From NCBI RefSeq assembly GCF_004209755.1, contig NZ_CP035913.1, positions 5,270,001 through 5,334,000 on the forward strand: DNA of 64,000 nt, read 5' to 3'. The notes under the pieces were generated by a model. The model searched no databases. It worked only from the letters and a program-made list of their open reading frames with translations, and was not told the origin of the DNA. The DNA is from Pseudoduganella lutea. GTDB taxonomy: Bacteria > Pseudomonadota > Gammaproteobacteria > Burkholderiales > Burkholderiaceae_D. Position numbers and translations under genes: made by a program. Positions within the stretch are counted from its first letter, which is position 1; every line of letters begins with the position of its first letter. Shown here piece by piece: positions 42,261 to 51,183 of this stretch.

Positions 42261-44324
42261 TTACAGCGAATGCACCACGCGGGCGATTTCTTCCGGCGTG
42301 GTGTGGCCTTCGAACGCGCGCGCCATGCCGTCGGCATACAGGTCGTGATGCCCCGTGGCGTTCACATGCGCCGCCAACTGGTCCTTGCTGGCATTCGCCA
42401 CGATCATGCGCTGCAAGTCATTCCCCACTTCCAGCAATTCATAGATGCCCATGCGGCCCTTGTAGCCGGAGTCGTAGCATGCCGGGCAGCCGCGCCCGCG
42501 CATCAGGCGCAGGTCGCCCTTGCCCCGGTAGCGGTAGGCGGCCGCCGCTTCCGGCGTGGCCAGGTAGCTGGTGCGGCACCCCTGGCACACGCGGCGCACG
42601 AGGCGCTGCGCCATCACGCCGATCAGTGCCGACGACAGCAGGTAGGGCTCCACGCCCATTTCCACCAGGCGCGACACGGCGCCCAGCGTGTCGTTCGTGT
42701 GCAGCGTCGTCAGCACCAGGTGGCCGGTCAGCGCGGCCTGCACCGCGATCTCGGCGGTCTGGCGGTCGCGGATCTCGCCGATCATGATGATGTCCGGGTC
42801 CTGGCGCAGCACGTGCTTGAGGATCTTCGGGAACGTCAGCCCGATCGCATCGTTGACCTGGTTCTGGTTGATGATGTCGAGCTGGTACTCGACCGGGTCC
42901 TCGATCGTGACGATGTTCTTTTCGATGCTCTTGAGATGGCTGATCGCCGCATACAGGCTGGTCGTCTTGCCGCTGCCGGTCGGCCCCGTCACGAGGATCA
43001 GCCCGTGGCTGCGGCCCAGCAGGCGCTTGAACGCCGTGACTGCGCCATCGTTCATGCCCAGCTTGTCCACGTCGAGGATCGACTGGTTCTTGTCGAGCAC
43101 GCGCAGCACGACTTTTTCGCCGTAGATGCCCGGCAGCGACGAGAAGCGCAGGTCGACGGTGCGGCCCTGCGTGGCCACCTGGATGCGGCCATCCTGGGGC
43201 AGCCGGCGCTCGGCGATGTCGAGATTGGCCATCACCTTCAGGCGCGAGACGATGGCCGGATGCTGGTCCACCTTCGGCGCCATCACTTCATACAGGATGC
43301 CATCGATGCGCAGGCGGATGCGCGCGCGGTTGCGCGAGATCTCGATGTGGATGTCGCTGGCGCTGTCGCGGATCGCGCGCTGGATCACGGCGTTGACCAT
43401 GTTGATGATGGGGCTGGCGCCGGCCATCTCGTCGATCTGCGTGTAGTCGTCGGGGATCGTCGATTCGATCAGTTCGAGGTCGCTGGCCTCCGTGTGCACG
43501 AACTCGGGCAGCGTGCCGCCATATGCTTCGTCGGCCACGCGGCGGATGTCGGCCGGTGGCGCGATCGCGATGCGGATGCGGCAGCCGGTGCGGGTGCGCA
43601 GCTCGTCGATGTGGTGGATGGCCTGCGGGTCGGCGCTGGCCACCGTCAGCGTATCACGCACCTGGAACAGCGGCAGCACGTTCAGGCGGCGCGCGGCATC
43701 GCGGTCCAGCAGCGCCAGCGCCGCCGGGTCGTACAGGCCGGCGCGCAGGTTCACGTAGGGCAGGTTCAGCTGGTCGGCCAGCGCGGCATACAGCGCCGCC
43801 TCGCTGATCCACTTGCGCTCCACCATGATCAGGCCCATGCGCTTGCCGGTCTGCTCCTGCAGGCGCGCCGCCTCGGTCACCTGCTCGGGCGTGGCGGCGC
43901 CCCGTTCGACGAGGATGTCGCCCAGCTTGCTGCCCGGTTCGCGCGCCCGCCGGGGCGCCACCGTGCGGGCGTCGAACGGCGGCAGCTGCTCGTGCAGCCC
44001 GGTGGCGGCGAGGATTTCCTGCAGCAGCGGGTTCGGGTAGGCCAGCTTCAGCCAGCCGCCCAGCGCCGCCAGCCGTTCGGCCATGTCGGCCATCATGCCC
44101 AGCGCGCGGCCGGACAGCAGCGGCACCTTGCCCAGGTCGACCACGATCGACACCTGGTGCTGGCCGATACACTCGTTCAGCGCCGCCTGCAGCGCGCGCA
44201 CGGCCTCCTCGGCCACGAGCGCCGTCACCGGTGCGAGATACGTCATCGCACCGATGCGGCTGCGGGTGATCGTGTCTCCGCCGGTCAGCGCGCTGGTCAG
44301 CCCGCCGGTGACCCCGCTATTCAT
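42261..44324 (-). CDS. Pilus assembly ATPase (PilB/GspE/MshE) with N-terminal STAS domain
   Basis: A 687-residue cytoplasmic ATPase that powers pilus extension. Residues about 28-118 look like a STAS domain, as in anti-sigma-factor antagonists: VVDLGKVPLLSGRALGMM places a phosphorylatable-type Ser at 71. An MshEN/T2SSE N-domain follows (GDILVERGAATPEQVTEAAR and NLPYVNL), of the type that can bind c-di-GMP. The motor then has GPTGSGKTTS (Walker A), the Asp box and Walker B (IMIGEIRDRQTAEIA), and a Cys-rich zinc segment (CQGCRTSYL, GCPACYDSGYKGR). Family members are usually 550-580 residues, and the excess is the STAS part. It overlaps the HD-GYP gene by 4 nt. Confidence 0.92.
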   Translation of the reverse strand: MNSGVTGGLTSALTGGDTITRSRIGAMTYLAPVTALVAEEAVRALQAALNECIGQHQVSIVVDLGKVPLLSGRALGMMADMAERLAALGGWLKLAYPNPLLQEILAATGLHEQLPPFDARTVAPRRAREPGSKLGDILVERGAATPEQVTEAARLQEQTGKRMGLIMVERKWISEAALYAALADQLNLPYVNLRAGLYDPAALALLDRDAARRLNVLPLFQVRDTLTVASADPQAIHHIDELRTRTGCRIRIAIAPPADIRRVADEAYGGTLPEFVHTEASDLELIESTIPDDYTQIDEMAGASPIINMVNAVIQRAIRDSASDIHIEISRNRARIRLRIDGILYEVMAPKVDQHPAIVSRLKVMANLDIAERRLPQDGRIQVATQGRTVDLRFSSLPGIYGEKVVLRVLDKNQSILDVDKLGMNDGAVTAFKRLLGRSHGLILVTGPTGSGKTTSLYAAISHLKSIEKNIVTIEDPVEYQLDIINQNQVNDAIGLTFPKILKHVLRQDPDIIMIGEIRDRQTAEIAVQAALTGHLVLTTLHTNDTLGAVSRLVEMGVEPYLLSSALIGVMAQRLVRRVCQGCRTSYLATPEAAAAYRYRGKGDLRLMRGRGCPACYDSGYKGRMGIYELLEVGNDLQRMIVANASKDQLAAHVNATGHHDLYADGMARAFEGHTTPEEIARVVHSL

Positions 44325-45853
44325 GCGGCCGTGGTCTCCGGCAGCGTGTCGCGCGAGATGCCGAATGCGGCGATCCAGTCCGGCTCGGCGAGGCACAGTC
44401 CGGCGAAGGCGTCGACGACGGCCGGGTCGAGCTGCGTGCCGGCCACGCGCGCGATCTCCGCCATCGCCACCTCGTGGCTGCGGCCGGCGCGATAGGCGCG
44501 CGAGCTGGTGATCGAGTCATACGTATCGGCCACGGCGATGATGCGCGCGTTGTACGGGATATCGTGGCCTTCCAGGCCATGCGGGTAGCCCGTGCCGTCG
44601 TACTTTTCCTGGTGGTGCCGCGCGCCCGGCACGGCCCCCTTCAGCCGGTCGATGTGACGCAGGATCTCGTAGCTGCGCTCCGGGTGCACCATGATGAAGG
44701 TGAACTCGTCGCGCGTGAGGCGCCCCGGCTTGCACAGCACCGCGTCGGGAATGCCGATCTTGCCCACGTCGTGCAGCAGCGAACCCCAGAACAGGTTGTC
44801 CAGTTCGCGCGGCGGCAGGCGCAGCGCGCGGCCGATCTCCATCGAGATGTGGTGCACGCGCTCGGAGTGGCCGCGGGTGTACGGGTCCTTGGCTTCCACC
44901 GCCTCGATCAGCGCGGCTGCCATCTGCTGGTTGAACTTGCTCGTTTCAGCCAGCATGCTGTGCATGCGCGACAGGCTCGACAGATGGTTGGCAAGCACCT
45001 CGCCCAGCTTGCGGTCGCTGTTCGTGAAATCCGGCTTTTCGGCGTGGTTCAGCAGCACGAGGATCGCCACCACGGATTTATCCTGGAACACGGGGCAGCA
45101 CAGGATCTTGAACGGCATGTCGGTGAAGATGTAGGCGCGGCGCGGGTCGTTCGCATCGTTCATCACGATGGGCTGGCGCGACGAGTGCGCGAAGCGGTAC
45201 AGGTCGCCGCGCATTTCCACGAGTACCAGGTCGAGGTTGTGGATCGGCGCGGACAGGTTGGTGGCCGACACACACAGGTTGTCGCCCGGCTTGATGAACG
45301 CGGCAACGTCGGCGTTCATGTGTTCTGCCCAGCTTTCCAGCAGGTTGCCGAACATGTCTTCGCCGCTCGTCATGTCCTGCACCTGGCGGTCGATCGCGTA
45401 GACGAGGTGCAGTTCCTCGTAGCGGTCCGACAGTTCGTCGGCCATCGCGTTCAATTCGCCGTGCGTCACGTAATCGTCGCCGATCGACGCGGCGATATCT
45501 TCCAGCGCCTCGGCCAGCGCATCCCATTCGAATGGCGCGTCGGCCGCGCCATCGACACGGGCCACGCGCACCGCCAGCCAGCCGAGCCGCCGGCCCTTCG
45601 ACATGACCGGCTGGTACAGCAGGGTCGCGTCAGGCGCGTCGTGCCGCTGCATGCCTTCGCCATCGGTCTGCCATACGAAGCCCTCGGGGTTCAGGTGCAG
45701 CAGCCATTGCTCCAGGTCGGTGTGCCCCGGCGCCGTCCAGCATGGCACGCCGGCGGCATCGCACACGGCCAGCGCCTGGTCGGCGCCGGTGATGCGCTGC
45801 AGCCAGCGGGCGTGGCGGGAATGATCGAGACTGGACAGGAAACTACGGGGCAT
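44321..45853 (-). CDS. GAF/HD-GYP cyclic-di-GMP phosphodiesterase
   Basis: A 510-residue cytoplasmic enzyme predicted to hydrolyse c-di-GMP. It has an unassigned N-terminal region (1-120), a GAF-like domain (about 160-295) and an HD-GYP domain (about 312-500). HD is at 361-362 in LLHDVGKIGIPD and GYP at 422-424 in DGTGYPHGL; the surrounding metal ligands (RGHSERV, MVHPERS, HHQEKYDG, VADTYD) are all present, so it should be active. Its stop overlaps the start of the ATPase gene by 4 nt, linking c-di-GMP turnover to a motor whose N-domain type can bind that nucleotide. Confidence 0.93.
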   Translation of the reverse strand: MPRSFLSSLDHSRHARWLQRITGADQALAVCDAAGVPCWTAPGHTDLEQWLLHLNPEGFVWQTDGEGMQRHDAPDATLLYQPVMSKGRRLGWLAVRVARVDGAADAPFEWDALAEALEDIAASIGDDYVTHGELNAMADELSDRYEELHLVYAIDRQVQDMTSGEDMFGNLLESWAEHMNADVAAFIKPGDNLCVSATNLSAPIHNLDLVLVEMRGDLYRFAHSSRQPIVMNDANDPRRAYIFTDMPFKILCCPVFQDKSVVAILVLLNHAEKPDFTNSDRKLGEVLANHLSSLSRMHSMLAETSKFNQQMAAALIEAVEAKDPYTRGHSERVHHISMEIGRALRLPPRELDNLFWGSLLHDVGKIGIPDAVLCKPGRLTRDEFTFIMVHPERSYEILRHIDRLKGAVPGARHHQEKYDGTGYPHGLEGHDIPYNARIIAVADTYDSITSSRAYRAGRSHEVAMAEIARVAGTQLDPAVVDAFAGLCLAEPDWIAAFGISRDTLPETTAA

Positions 45854-46256
45854 GGCTGGACTCCGGCAAATTGCTCGCTGCCGCCAGGGCAGCGAAGTGG
45901 CGCCCCAGCCGCGCCACCAGCTGGCGCGGACTGAGGGGTTTTTCTAGGAATTCGGTGTTGGCGACGGCGCGCGCCCAGGCGCGTTCGTCGAGCGCCGTCA
46001 TCGACGTCATCACGAGGATCAGGAACGGGTGGTCCGGGTAGGTGCTGCGCGCCAGCGGGCACAGGGTGCGGCCGTCCATGCCATCCATCTGGATATCGCT
46101 GATCAGCACATCGGGCAGGCGCTGCGCCATGGCCGCGAGCGCGGCGTGGCCGTCGCCGGCCGTGGCCACGCTGTAGCCTTCACGTTCGAGCGCGAGCCGC
46201 AACACGCGCAGCACGTGCGGCTCGTCGTCCACCAGGAGAATGTGATGTTGGGTCAT
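45843..46256 (-). CDS. CheY-like single-domain response regulator
   Basis: A 137-residue receiver domain without an output domain. The acidic pair is in LLVDDEPHVL, the phospho-acceptor is Asp54 (LISDIQMDGMDG), the switch Thr is in VMTSMT, and the Lys is in FLEKPLSP. It lies between the sensor kinase gene (4-nt overlap) and the HD-GYP gene (11-nt overlap), so it probably relays the kinase signal to a partner protein, most simply the phosphodiesterase or the ATPase. That is inferred from gene order. Confidence 0.93.
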   Translation of the reverse strand: MTQHHILLVDDEPHVLRVLRLALEREGYSVATAGDGHAALAAMAQRLPDVLISDIQMDGMDGRTLCPLARSTYPDHPFLILVMTSMTALDERAWARAVANTEFLEKPLSPRQLVARLGRHFAALAAASNLPESSHAP

Positions 46257-48064
46257 AGGACTGCCGCGCCGGCCGGGACAGGCGCGCTTTTCAGGTGAAT
46301 GGAGAACGTGCTGCCGACACCGGGTTCGCTGTCGACGGCGATGCGGCCATGGTGCAGTTCGACGATCTGCGCGGTCAGGTACAGGCCCAGGCCATGGCCG
46401 CCACGGGCCACCGGCGCGCCGCTTTCGCTGACGCGGTAGAACTTTTCAAAGATGCGGTCGCGGTCCGGCGCGGCGATGCCGATGCCGGTATCGCGCACGC
46501 TGATGACGATCTCGTGGCCATCGTTGCGCGCGGCCAGCGTGACGCTGCCGCCCGGGCGGTTGTACTTGATCGCGTTCGTCAGCAGGTTGTTCAGCGCAAT
46601 GCGGAACAGGTCCTTGTCGATGGTGACGGCATCGAGGTCGCGCGGCAGGTCGAGGGCCACGTGCAGGCCCTTGCCCTCGGCGCGCGGGATGGCCTGGTCA
46701 TAGGCGTCGCGCAGCATGTCGTCCAGGCGCACGCGGTTGCGCTCGGGGCTCATGCTGCCCGCATCGAGCTTGCTTACGTTGAGCAGGTTGCCGACCAGCG
46801 CGTTCATCCGCTCGATCTCGTCCTGGATCACGTTCAGCGATTCCACGCGCAGGCTTTCCTCGTCGGCATCGGCCAGCATCTCGGCATACATGCCGATCAC
46901 GTTCAGCGGCGACTTCAACTCGTGCGACACGTGGGCCACGAAGTCGTTGCCGGCCTGGCGTGCCAGTTGTTCACGCGTGACGTCGCGCAGCACGACGAGC
47001 GTGCCGAACGACATCGCGCCATGTCCGCCACTGAGCGGCTGCGCGGTGGCGCACAGCTGGCGGCCTTCCACGTTCGCCGGCGCGAACTCCACGCTCTGCG
47101 GGCGGGCCCCATCGCGGGCGGCACCGCTGTAGCGGGCCAGCAGCGTGCGCAGCGCCGTGTCGCGGCACCAGTCGTCGACCGGCTTGCCCAGCAGCGCATC
47201 GGCGGGAATGCCGAGCAGCGGTTCGACCTTGCCGGAGACGAAGGTCACGTCGCCGCCCGGATCGAGCATCAGCAGGCCGTCCGGCAGCGAGTGCAGCGCG
47301 GCGTTCAGTTTCTTGCTGCCGTATTGCAGCAGGCGGTTGTCGGCGGTCGATGTGCGCGCGCCCAGTTCCAGCCGGGCGACGCGCTCGCCGGCCTGCGCGA
47401 GATAGCCCTGCATGCCAGAGACCAGTTCGCGCATGTCGTCCACCCGGCTTGACGGCTGATCCGGCGCGGCGAGCTGGCGCAGCTGGTCGTGCAGGCCGGC
47501 CAGCGGCGCCATCTCGCGCTTGATCACCAGGTAGATCACCGGCACCACGAGGAACATCATCAGGGCCAGCAGCGCCAGGAACGACACGTCGCGCGCCAGG
47601 ACCGCGAAACGCGGCTGCTGGAAACCCACGCGCACGAAGGCGGTGCCGCGGCTGCGGTCGGTCATCGGGCCATAGAATTCGCGCAGCACGGGGCCGGCCG
47701 CGGAAGGGGGCAGTTCCCGCTCGCCGAAGCCGCTGGCCGCATCCGGCGGCAGCGCCACGCGCGGCGTCATCGTGCCGCGGCTGGCCACTTCGGCCAACGT
47801 GCGGCCATTCGCGTCCGTGATCGCGGCATAGGCGAAATTGCCATCGTCATGGTAGGCCAGCAGGGCATTGAGCAGGCCGGCCGTCTTGCCGTCATCGAGC
47901 TGCGCGACGGGAATGCCGCTCAGCGACTTCGCCAGCCCCACGCCTTTCACGCGCACCTGCGCCGCCTGGCTGTCCTGCTGGCGCATGACGAGCAGCGTGA
48001 CCACGAGCGTGATCGCCGCGAGCGCGCAGGCGATCAGGATGATGCCAATACGGTTGAGCTTCAT
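46253..48064 (-). CDS. Membrane sensor histidine kinase of the pilus operon
   Basis: A 603-residue kinase. Transmembrane helices at about residues 8-28 and 170-190 enclose a periplasmic sensor of about 140 residues. A HAMP-like linker, a PAS domain (about 245-355; LHSLPDGLLMLDPGGDVTF), a HisKA domain (FVAHVSHELKSPLNVIGMY with the phospho-accepting His) and a complete HATPase domain follow (NLLTNAIKYNRPGG, VRDTGIGI, GGHGLGLYLT). It is the first gene of the run that ends with the secretin. The signal sensed is unknown. Confidence 0.95.
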   Translation of the reverse strand: MKLNRIGIILIACALAAITLVVTLLVMRQQDSQAAQVRVKGVGLAKSLSGIPVAQLDDGKTAGLLNALLAYHDDGNFAYAAITDANGRTLAEVASRGTMTPRVALPPDAASGFGERELPPSAAGPVLREFYGPMTDRSRGTAFVRVGFQQPRFAVLARDVSFLALLALMMFLVVPVIYLVIKREMAPLAGLHDQLRQLAAPDQPSSRVDDMRELVSGMQGYLAQAGERVARLELGARTSTADNRLLQYGSKKLNAALHSLPDGLLMLDPGGDVTFVSGKVEPLLGIPADALLGKPVDDWCRDTALRTLLARYSGAARDGARPQSVEFAPANVEGRQLCATAQPLSGGHGAMSFGTLVVLRDVTREQLARQAGNDFVAHVSHELKSPLNVIGMYAEMLADADEESLRVESLNVIQDEIERMNALVGNLLNVSKLDAGSMSPERNRVRLDDMLRDAYDQAIPRAEGKGLHVALDLPRDLDAVTIDKDLFRIALNNLLTNAIKYNRPGGSVTLAARNDGHEIVISVRDTGIGIAAPDRDRIFEKFYRVSESGAPVARGGHGLGLYLTAQIVELHHGRIAVDSEPGVGSTFSIHLKSAPVPAGAAVL

Positions 48065-48367
48065 GTCGGGAGATATGGGAATGGAGTACGGGCGGAATTA
48101 ACGCCATGCAACTATAGAATGAAAGTTGCATTGAGGCAAATCAAATCATCGGGATGGTGCACGGATACAACGGCCGGAAGGATTGCATGGTCAACCGGAC
48201 AAGCTTTTACCTTCGTTGTGACAGTGTGCGAGTTTTCAAGCCTTGCCCGACTGCTATCCTTGCCGTTTTTGCAAGCCGCGCTATGCCTGCCTGGCGCCGG
48301 GCGTCATCGACTGCCGCAATGCGCCGGATGACAGCATATTGAATTGACCATCACCGAAAGGAGTCTC
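48065..48367. promoter_or_regulatory. Divergent promoter region of the pilus operon, with an inverted repeat
   Basis: About 300 nt without a gene. ATGCAACT (48106-48113) and AGTTGCAT (48124-48131) are perfect 8-nt arms with a 10-nt spacer, 42 nt upstream of the kinase start. On the minus strand a TATAGT hexamer lies within the second half, so a repressor or activator here would act on the pilus promoter. The remaining 236 nt up to the lipoprotein gene show nothing I can name. Confidence 0.5.
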
Positions 48368-49033
48368 ATGCAGCACCACCTTCTTATCCTCGCCGTCGTT
48401 GCCACCACCACGCTGACCGCTTGCGGCAGCAAAACCGATGCAAATGAAAAGAACTTCGGCGCGGCCCTGACCCAGTATTTCGACAAGAAGGGCGAATTGT
48501 GTCTCGATACGCGAAAATGGCCAGTGGACATATCGGAGTCGGACCTGCGCTTCCAGAAGGACATGCTGCACAGCAATCTCAACCGCATGGCGGCGCTGGA
48601 AGCTGCGGGGCTGGTCAAGAGCCAGGACATCGAAGTGGAGGGAAAGAGCTGGGATGGCAAGCCGAATGGACGCATGTTCAAGATGAAGCGCTACGAACTT
48701 GCCGATGCGGCAAAGCCATACATGAAGGAACGCGACGTCAAATCCATTGGACTCAACGGCAGCACCACCGTCAAGCAGGTCGACCTTTGCTGGGGCAAGA
48801 AAGCGCTCGACAAGATCGTGAAATGGGAAGGACCGATGAGCTTCGGCGAATACAAGGAGGCGAACGTTGTCTACACCTACAAGATCGACGATGCCGCCGC
48901 CTGGACAAGGACACCCGCCGTGCAGGCGGCTTTCCCGGCTGTCAAGATGCTGCTCGATGGCGCAGGCAGCAAGGAGAGCAAACACGGCGTGAAGCTGACC
49001 AGCGAGGGCTGGGAATCGCGGGGCCTGGACTGA
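48368..49033 (+). CDS. Predicted lipoprotein, unknown function
   Basis: A 221-residue protein. The N-terminus (MQHHLLILAVVATTTLTACG) has a lipobox with Cys19. The mature part begins with a short charged linker. Two further Cys (GELCLDTRKWP and QVDLCWGKKALD) could pair in the periplasm. I do not recognise a family. AAGGAG precedes the ATG at 48368; a GTG/ATG at 48344 is out of register with that site. It stands alone, divergent from the pilus operon and converging on the pectin operon. Confidence 0.75.
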   Translation: MQHHLLILAVVATTTLTACGSKTDANEKNFGAALTQYFDKKGELCLDTRKWPVDISESDLRFQKDMLHSNLNRMAALEAAGLVKSQDIEVEGKSWDGKPNGRMFKMKRYELADAAKPYMKERDVKSIGLNGSTTVKQVDLCWGKKALDKIVKWEGPMSFGEYKEANVVYTYKIDDAAAWTRTPAVQAAFPAVKMLLDGAGSKESKHGVKLTSEGWESRGLD

Positions 49034-49105
49034 TCGCGCAGCGCATCTCCAACGCATCCATAACAGTCGCCAGCCCGGCACCGCGCCTCCTGGAACGCGG
49101 GCGAT

Positions 49106-51157
49106 TCAGTGCCGGTCGTTCTCTCCCTTCGGCGGCTGCGCCAGCACCCACATGAAGTACAGCGCCTTCGCCGCCTTCGCCCGGGTGACGACGGCTTTCG
49201 GTTCCAGCAGCCGCCCGTTGGCCATGCGCCCGCGCGCGATGCCGGCTTCGGAGCGGATCAGGCCCAGTTCATAGGCGTCGCGCAGCTTGGCGACGTACGC
49301 CGGCAACACCGCCGCCGTATCCTCCAGCTGCGCCCAGCGCACGAGCGGGTAGTACATCGCCCCCTGCGCACCGCTGTCCAGGTTCGGGTCGTAGCCGGGG
49401 CTGCCGGGCAGGATGGTCTTGCCGTTGTAGTCGGTCATGTACGCCGGCTTCGCCGTGAACTTCGCATGGTAGGCGTCGTGCAGGATGGCGCCCATCGTTT
49501 CGCGCGTGAGCGGGCCGTCGGTGTAGCGTGGCCGCGCCGCGTCGGGCAAGGCCATCACCTTCTTCAATGCCGCGACGAATTCTCCCGCCGCCATCGGCGA
49601 TTGCGGGCTGAAATTGCCTTGCGCATCCTTGCGCAGCGCACCCAGTTGCAGCAGCTTTTCAATCTGGTTGCGGTAGTAGGCGCCGTCGCCACCGGCGATA
49701 TCGTTCGCGATCTCCGGGTAGATCGCGGACCAGTCGTTCGCCGCCACCGCCGCGCGCACGTCGCCGTCCAGTTGCGCCACGATGCCGGCTGCCACCTTGT
49801 CGCCGGCCGCGGCCAGCCGCGCGAGCTCCGTCACCACCAGCCGCGCGTACTGCTTCGACAGGGCTTCCTTGTAGTGCGTGCCGTCGATCTTGTTGGCCGG
49901 GTGGCCATTGGCGTAGCTGCCATCGTTGGTCTTGCCCGGCGTTTCGCCGGCCTCGATCGACATCACCATCGCCGTGATGGCATCCACGCCGGCGGCGTTG
50001 TAGTACGCCACGCTGCGCGCGTTCAGGTCCACCACGGTCACGCCCAGTTCGGCACCGAGCTTCTTCATCAAGTCGGGGAAACGGCGCTTGCTGAACGAAT
50101 TCACGTACGGCTCGCCCGCCTTCTGGGTGCCGTTCACCCGCGACATCGGCGTGACGAACACCGGCACCATGCCGCGCGCGCGGATCGCCGGCAGGTACAC
50201 CGAGCGGATCATTTCCTCGTACATCGCCTCGGTGGCACCTCGGCCGTAGCGTTTCGCCTCGTCGGTACTTTCATCGTTGTGGCCGAACTGGATCATGACC
50301 ACGTCGCCCACGCGGCCCGCCATCAGCAGGTCGTTCAGCCGCCCTTCGGCATATGCGTTGCGGAACGAGCGGCCGCCCATCGAGTAATTGAGCACCTTCA
50401 CTTTCGCCGGATCGAACAGGCTGTCGAACACCTGGCCCCAGCCGCTCATCGGCGCCTCGTCGAACGTGTAGGTCTTCACGGTGGAGTCGCCCAGCGTGAA
50501 CAGCGCCGGGCGCTCCCCGGCGGCGCGCTGCTGGGGAGCGATCGGCGCGAGCACGATCTCCGCCACGCCGACCGGCACGCCCGCTTTTTTCGGCTCGATC
50601 TCGATGTCGATGAAGTCGCGCCCGTTCACGTAGCGGTAGGACCAGTCGCGCCCTTGCGCCGTCACGCGGGTCCCGTTCGGCATCAGGCTGGCCGCATCCC
50701 AGAATCCGGGGGAAACCAGCCGGCTGGTCTGCATGCCGGTGATCGACACGGTCGTGTCGGCGGCGTCTGACGTGGTGCGTACCTTCACTGCATACGCGCC
50801 CGCCGGCGCCTTGATGCGGAACGCCATGCCGAAATTGTTGTAATGGTCGGTGGCGGCGTTGGCATCGATGACCGCTTCGGTGATCGTGCAGCCGTCGCTG
50901 CCGCAGCGGATGCCTTCCGTATGCACGGGGCGCACGGGCAGGGCGGCCGTCTGGTTGACGAAGCCATGGCCAGCGGCGGCGTCATACAGGGGCGCGTGGC
51001 CGTTCCACTTGACCGCCACCGCGCCCGGCGCAGGGCGGCCGGTGAAGTCGAAGCGCAGTTCGCCCGGCTGCGCCGCGGCCGCCACGGCTGGCACAGCCAT
51101 GCACGCGGCGAGCATGAATGAAACGCCGCACCGGCGCCGATGATTTTGCATGAACAT
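49106..51157 (-). CDS. Rhamnogalacturonan acetylesterase (CE12-like) with SLH-like tail
   Basis: A 683-residue secreted SGNH hydrolase. After a signal peptide, residues about 35-185 form an N-terminal beta-sandwich with carbohydrate-binding appearance. The esterase domain (about 190-430) follows: FTLGDSTVKTY (nucleophile Ser), GGRSFRNA, FGHND and DGTHYKEA (Asp-His), the pattern of CE12 rhamnogalacturonan acetylesterases. The last 220 residues contain segments resembling S-layer homology repeats (IEKLLQLGALRKDAQGNFSP; LTRETMGAILHDAY; AYELGLIRSEAG with VTRAKAAKALYFMW). GGGAG supports the start at 51157. It would remove acetyl groups from rhamnogalacturonan. It is last in the pectin operon, 26 nt after the GH105 gene. 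Confidence 0.87.
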   Translation of the reverse strand: MFMQNHRRRCGVSFMLAACMAVPAVAAAAQPGELRFDFTGRPAPGAVAVKWNGHAPLYDAAAGHGFVNQTAALPVRPVHTEGIRCGSDGCTITEAVIDANAATDHYNNFGMAFRIKAPAGAYAVKVRTTSDAADTTVSITGMQTSRLVSPGFWDAASLMPNGTRVTAQGRDWSYRYVNGRDFIDIEIEPKKAGVPVGVAEIVLAPIAPQQRAAGERPALFTLGDSTVKTYTFDEAPMSGWGQVFDSLFDPAKVKVLNYSMGGRSFRNAYAEGRLNDLLMAGRVGDVVMIQFGHNDESTDEAKRYGRGATEAMYEEMIRSVYLPAIRARGMVPVFVTPMSRVNGTQKAGEPYVNSFSKRRFPDLMKKLGAELGVTVVDLNARSVAYYNAAGVDAITAMVMSIEAGETPGKTNDGSYANGHPANKIDGTHYKEALSKQYARLVVTELARLAAAGDKVAAGIVAQLDGDVRAAVAANDWSAIYPEIANDIAGGDGAYYRNQIEKLLQLGALRKDAQGNFSPQSPMAAGEFVAALKKVMALPDAARPRYTDGPLTRETMGAILHDAYHAKFTAKPAYMTDYNGKTILPGSPGYDPNLDSGAQGAMYYPLVRWAQLEDTAAVLPAYVAKLRDAYELGLIRSEAGIARGRMANGRLLEPKAVVTRAKAAKALYFMWVLAQPPKGENDRH

Positions 51158-51183
51158 CCGGATTTCTCCCGTTTTTCTCACGC

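Noticed and set aside
41955-44495. An 846-codon open frame opposite the pilus ATPase
   Set aside because: Shadow frame; the ATPase on the other strand has complete Walker A, Walker B and zinc motifs.
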